Of a stretch of 8,257 nt of DNA, positions 5,823-8,257 are shown piece after piece. Every line of letters begins with the position of its first letter. Positions within the stretch are counted from its first letter, which is position 1. The DNA is from Candidatus Zixiibacteriota bacterium (GTDB lineage Bacteria > Zixibacteria > MSB-5A5 > JAABVY01), in the NCBI GenBank assembly GCA_014730285.1, contig WJIM01000066.1, forward strand, positions 1 to 8,257. Reading direction: 5' to 3'. The notes under the pieces are model-generated. The model was not told the DNA's origin. It worked only from the letters and a program-made list of their open reading frames with translations, and did not search any database. The translations under genes were made by a program, and so were the position numbers.

Positions 5823-6200
5823 GTGCAAAATCTCAAGATTCTGGCGGTCGATGATTCACCGACTATGCGCCGTATCATCATTAATACCCTCAAGCGGGCG
5901 GGGTTCAATGATGTGGTCGAGGCTACGGATGGTAAGGACGCGCTGGCGAAAATGAAGGTCGAGGATTTCAATTTCATCATAACCGACTGGAACATGCCGG
6001 AGATGGACGGGCTGACATTTGTCACCAATGTGCGTTCAAGCAAGGAGTTCGAATCCATGCCCATTCTGATGGTGACCACGAGATCGGTCAAAGATGATAT
6101 CGTACAGGCCATGAAAGCAGGCGTTAACAGCTATATAGTAAAACCTTTCACGCCCGATACTCTTAAAGATAAAATTATGCAGGTTCTGCAGGCTACATAG
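5823..6200 (+). CDS. cheY: Chemotaxis response regulator CheY
   Basis: A 125-residue receiver protein closely resembling enterobacterial CheY along its whole length: LKILAVDDSPTMRRII at the N-terminus (Asp10/Asp11), phosphoacceptor Asp55 in ITDWNMPEMDGL (with the Trp and Asn of E. coli CheY's DWNMP), Thr85 (ILMVTT), Tyr104 at the position of the E. coli switch tyrosine 106, and Lys107 (YIVKPFT). CheY-P normally binds the flagellar switch (FliM/FliN) to change rotation. It is followed 14 nt later by cheZ, the gene for its phosphatase, as in many proteobacterial clusters. Initiation is at GTG behind a perfect ribosome site. Of the four receivers in the window this is the one most confidently tied to motor control. 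Confidence 0.96.
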   Translation: MQNLKILAVDDSPTMRRIIINTLKRAGFNDVVEATDGKDALAKMKVEDFNFIITDWNMPEMDGLTFVTNVRSSKEFESMPILMVTTRSVKDDIVQAMKAGVNSYIVKPFTPDTLKDKIMQVLQAT

Positions 6201-6204
6201 CGAT

Positions 6205-6210
6205 GGAGGA
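6205..6210 (+). promoter_or_regulatory. Ribosome binding site favouring the downstream cheZ start
   Basis: GGAGGA overlaps the possible ATG at 6203 and sits 4 nt before ATG 6215. No comparable site precedes 6203, which lies 2 nt after the cheY stop, so initiation at 6215 is preferred; the alternative adds only four residues (MEDK). Confidence 0.7.
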
Positions 6211-6214
6211 TAAA

Positions 6215-6829
6215 ATGGAAGACACCAAAGATTTAGTAAGCAAAATACAGGCAGAGCTGCAGGGCTTGACAACCTCCATTACGGACGTTGTGCAGACCTT
6301 CAAAAAAATGCAGGAGCCCATTGCGGAATCGAGGCAGAAAGTGCCCGAGGCCACTGTACAGCTCGAAAAAATAACGGAGCAGACCGCTGAGGCAACACAT
6401 CAAATGATCGACCGGGTCGAAAATATTACCAAAATAACCGATGAGATCGTGCAGGAAATCGGGGTGCTGCGCAAGACTCTGCCGGCAACATATTTCAAGA
6501 ACAGATCGAAGATACGAGATACAGTGAACGGCATTGAGGAAAAAGCTCAGCAGAATCTCGATGATGCCCTCGTTATCCTGAATGCTCTGCAGTTTCAGGA
6601 TATTACCTCGCAGCAGGTTCATCATGCCTCAACCCTGATGGAGGAGATCGAAGACCGTCTGCATCATCTTCTCGATGTGTTCGAGGGTAAAGAGGGAATC
6701 GAACAACTGCAGTCCTTCATAAAGCAGCGGGTTTTTGATCCCAATGCCAGCTTCGGGGATTCGAGTGAAACACAGGACGATATCGATTCGCTTATTGCCG
6801 ATATGCAGAAAAACAAGGTAAAAAAGTGA
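6215..6829 (+). CDS. cheZ: CheY-P phosphatase CheZ
   Basis: A 204-residue, almost wholly helical protein, close in length to E. coli CheZ (214). The catalytic signature is LQFQDITSQQ, matching E. coli DFQDLTGQ: Asp129 and Gln133 correspond to the Asp143 and Gln147 that position Mg and the attacking water for CheY-P hydrolysis. Long heptad-like helices (about 1-88 and 105-160) fit the CheZ four-helix-bundle dimer. After a flexible stretch, the C-terminus carries QDDIDSLIADMQ, closely resembling the E. coli CheZ C-terminal peptide (DQVDDLLDSLGF) that tethers CheY-P, but followed by a short lysine-rich extension (KNKVKK). The gene sits between cheY and cheA. CheZ is best known from Beta- and Gammaproteobacteria but is more widespread in divergent forms; this one keeps both functional elements. 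Confidence 0.93.
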   Translation: MEDTKDLVSKIQAELQGLTTSITDVVQTFKKMQEPIAESRQKVPEATVQLEKITEQTAEATHQMIDRVENITKITDEIVQEIGVLRKTLPATYFKNRSKIRDTVNGIEEKAQQNLDDALVILNALQFQDITSQQVHHASTLMEEIEDRLHHLLDVFEGKEGIEQLQSFIKQRVFDPNASFGDSSETQDDIDSLIADMQKNKVKK

Positions 6830-6866
6830 TGAGCGGATTGCCTGATATAAATCAAAAGGAGGACTG

Positions 6867-8257
6867 ATGTCGGATGCTGTTGCTGAATTAGATGAGATGC
6901 AGGCTATTATAGAGGAGTTTCTTATTGAATCCGACGAGCTGGTTGCCAAACTTGATTCGGATCTGGTGACTCTCGAAAAGGAACCGGATAATCTTGACCT
7001 TTTAAACGAAATATTTCGGTCCGCCCATACAATCAAGGGCACATCCGGATTCCTCGGTTTCAACGACCTGATGAGCTTTACTCATGCTATGGAGGATGTG
7101 CTCAACCGCCTGCGCAAGGGTGAAATCAAGGTGACTCCGGAAGCGGTCGATGTCCTGCTTGAGTCGATAGATATAATAAAAGCAATTATTGAGGATATCA
7201 AAGAAGGACGCGATACCAGCGCCGATTTCAAACCGGCTATAGACAAGCTCCGGGCTATCGAACAGGGAGAATCGGCAGAGGGGGCAAAGCTTTCAAAACC
7301 GAAGGCCAAGTCCGCCAAAAAGAAATCCTCCGCTAAAAAAGGCAAGTCGAAAAAGAAAGCCAAGCAACCTCCGGAGGAAGAGCCCGCTCTCGAGCCCGAA
7401 CCCGAAGCCAAAGAAGCTCCGGCTGACGCCGAAGAACAAAAGCCTGAGAAGCAGGAGGAACAGAAGGCGGAACAGAAAGCAGCCCAGAAGAAGGAGTTTT
7501 TTGACCGCAGGAAAACCGAGCAGACTATCAGGGTCGATGTCAATCGTCTTGACAACCTCATGAATATGGTCGGTGAACTTGTTCTGGGAAGAAACTCGCT
7601 GATGCAGCTTTCCGGCAAGATCAACCAGAAGTGGGAAGGCGACGAGGTCGCCGGTAAGGTCAATCAAACCGCCACTCAGATAAACTTCATCACCACCGAA
7701 GTCCAGATGGCCGTGATGAAGATGCGCATGCTTCCCATAGGAAACGCCTTTAACAAATTTCCGCGCCTGGTTCGCGATCTCTCGCGCGATATGAATAAGA
7801 AAATCAATCTCAATATCTCCGGTGAGGAGACCGAATTGGATAAAACCGTGATCGAGGAGATCGGCGATCCTCTCGTCCATCTGATTAGAAATTCGTGCGA
7901 TCATGGTGTCGAAACGCCTGAGGAACGTGCAACAGCAGGCAAGCCGGAGACCGGCAATGTCTGGCTTAAGGCCGGACAGGAAGGCTCCAATATAATAATC
8001 GAGATTGCCGATGATGGAAGGGGACTCGATACCGAGGCTCTGGCAAAAAAAGCTATCGAAAAAGGCCTGATAACCGAGGAAGAAGTATCGGGCATGACTG
8101 ACGCTGATATACAGCAGTTCATCTTCGCCCCCGGATTCTCGACGGCCAAGAAGATTTCCGATGTTTCCGGCCGCGGTGTCGGTATGGATGTCGTCCGTAC
8201 CAATATCGAAAAGCTGGGTGGAATTATCGAGATTGAGTCGGAAAAGGGAAAAGGCAC
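6867..8257 (+). CDS. cheA: Chemotaxis histidine kinase CheA (3' partial)
   Basis: The frame runs open past the window end; 463 residues are visible. It autophosphorylates on the HPt histidine and passes phosphate to CheY-type receivers. Domains: P1/HPt about 10-115 with His54 in RSAHTIKGTSGFLGF; no recognisable P2; a charged low-complexity linker about 138-212; P3 dimerisation about 218-285 (TIRVDVNRLDNLMNMVGELV); P4 ATPase from about 290, with N box HLIRNSCDHGVE (338-349), G1 ADDGRGLD (381-388), F box FIFAPGFSTA (418-427) and G2 SGRGVGMDVV (434-443). The P5/CheW-like domain should follow outside the window. The linker switches from lysine/serine/alanine-rich (141-166) to glutamate/proline/lysine-rich (167-210). 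AAGGAGG at 6856-6862 lies 4 nt before the ATG. Kinase residues are intact, so an active enzyme is expected; CheW and receptors must be encoded elsewhere. Confidence 0.97.
   Translation, partial: MSDAVAELDEMQAIIEEFLIESDELVAKLDSDLVTLEKEPDNLDLLNEIFRSAHTIKGTSGFLGFNDLMSFTHAMEDVLNRLRKGEIKVTPEAVDVLLESIDIIKAIIEDIKEGRDTSADFKPAIDKLRAIEQGESAEGAKLSKPKAKSAKKKSSAKKGKSKKKAKQPPEEEPALEPEPEAKEAPADAEEQKPEKQEEQKAEQKAAQKKEFFDRRKTEQTIRVDVNRLDNLMNMVGELVLGRNSLMQLSGKINQKWEGDEVAGKVNQTATQINFITTEVQMAVMKMRMLPIGNAFNKFPRLVRDLSRDMNKKINLNISGEETELDKTVIEEIGDPLVHLIRNSCDHGVETPEERATAGKPETGNVWLKAGQEGSNIIIEIADDGRGLDTEALAKKAIEKGLITEEEVSGMTDADIQQFIFAPGFSTAKKISDVSGRGVGMDVVRTNIEKLGGIIEIESEKGKG

Noticed and set aside
7082..7904. Two long minus-strand open frames opposite cheA, one with apparent Leu/Phe-rich membrane-like segments
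   Set aside because: The hydrophobic look is the antisense of the Lys/Glu-rich CheA linker codons (AAG, GAA, GAG read as CTT, TTC, CTC). The plus strand encodes an uninterrupted CheA with all motifs.

Overview
The window is a dense, entirely plus-strand signalling locus of eleven genes from a motile, probably Gram-negative bacterium, with mixed base composition and mostly strong AGGAG-type ribosome binding sites. It is cut at both ends: the first gene lacks its N-terminus and the last (cheA) lacks its C-terminus. Assignment to a lineage is uncertain. True CheY and CheZ side by side with a HEAT-repeat protein and an Rsb-type partner switch would fit a deltaproteobacterium-like or FCB-group (for example Zixibacteria-like) genome, but nothing here proves it.

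Block 1 (1-1485) is a complete partner-switching triad: a PP2C/SpoIIE-type phosphatase domain (RsbU-like), an RsbW/SpoIIAB-like ATPase-kinase and a STAS-domain antagonist (RsbV/SpoIIAA-like). The genes overlap by 4 nt or are 10 nt apart. Block 2 (1496-4307) continues without a break: a 635-residue solenoid of about 20 HEAT (PBS-lyase-like) repeats whose stop codon overlaps the start of a stand-alone receiver protein, then a second, paralogous receiver with a short helical and charged tail. Blocks 1 and 2 are probably one transcript.

A 120-nt gap (4308-4427), the only sizeable non-coding stretch, holds two inverted repeats and a possible 19-codon upstream ORF. It leads into Block 3 (4428-8257), a chemotaxis operon: cheR methyltransferase, a CheY-like receiver, a canonical cheY, cheZ phosphatase and cheA kinase. 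CheA has the HPt, dimerisation and ATPase domains, but a charged low-complexity linker stands where the CheY-binding P2 domain usually lies. No CheW, CheB, CheD, chemoreceptor, flagellar gene or sigma factor is visible.

Working model: CheA phosphorylates CheY and perhaps the other three output-less receivers, CheZ dephosphorylates CheY-P, and CheR methylates receptors. Upstream, the phosphatase/kinase/STAS switch sets the phosphorylation state of the STAS protein. The HEAT protein, placed exactly between the two modules, is the best candidate for a scaffold joining them. That link is inferred from gene order alone and is the most novel aspect of the window. No mobile element, CRISPR array, tRNA or rRNA was seen.
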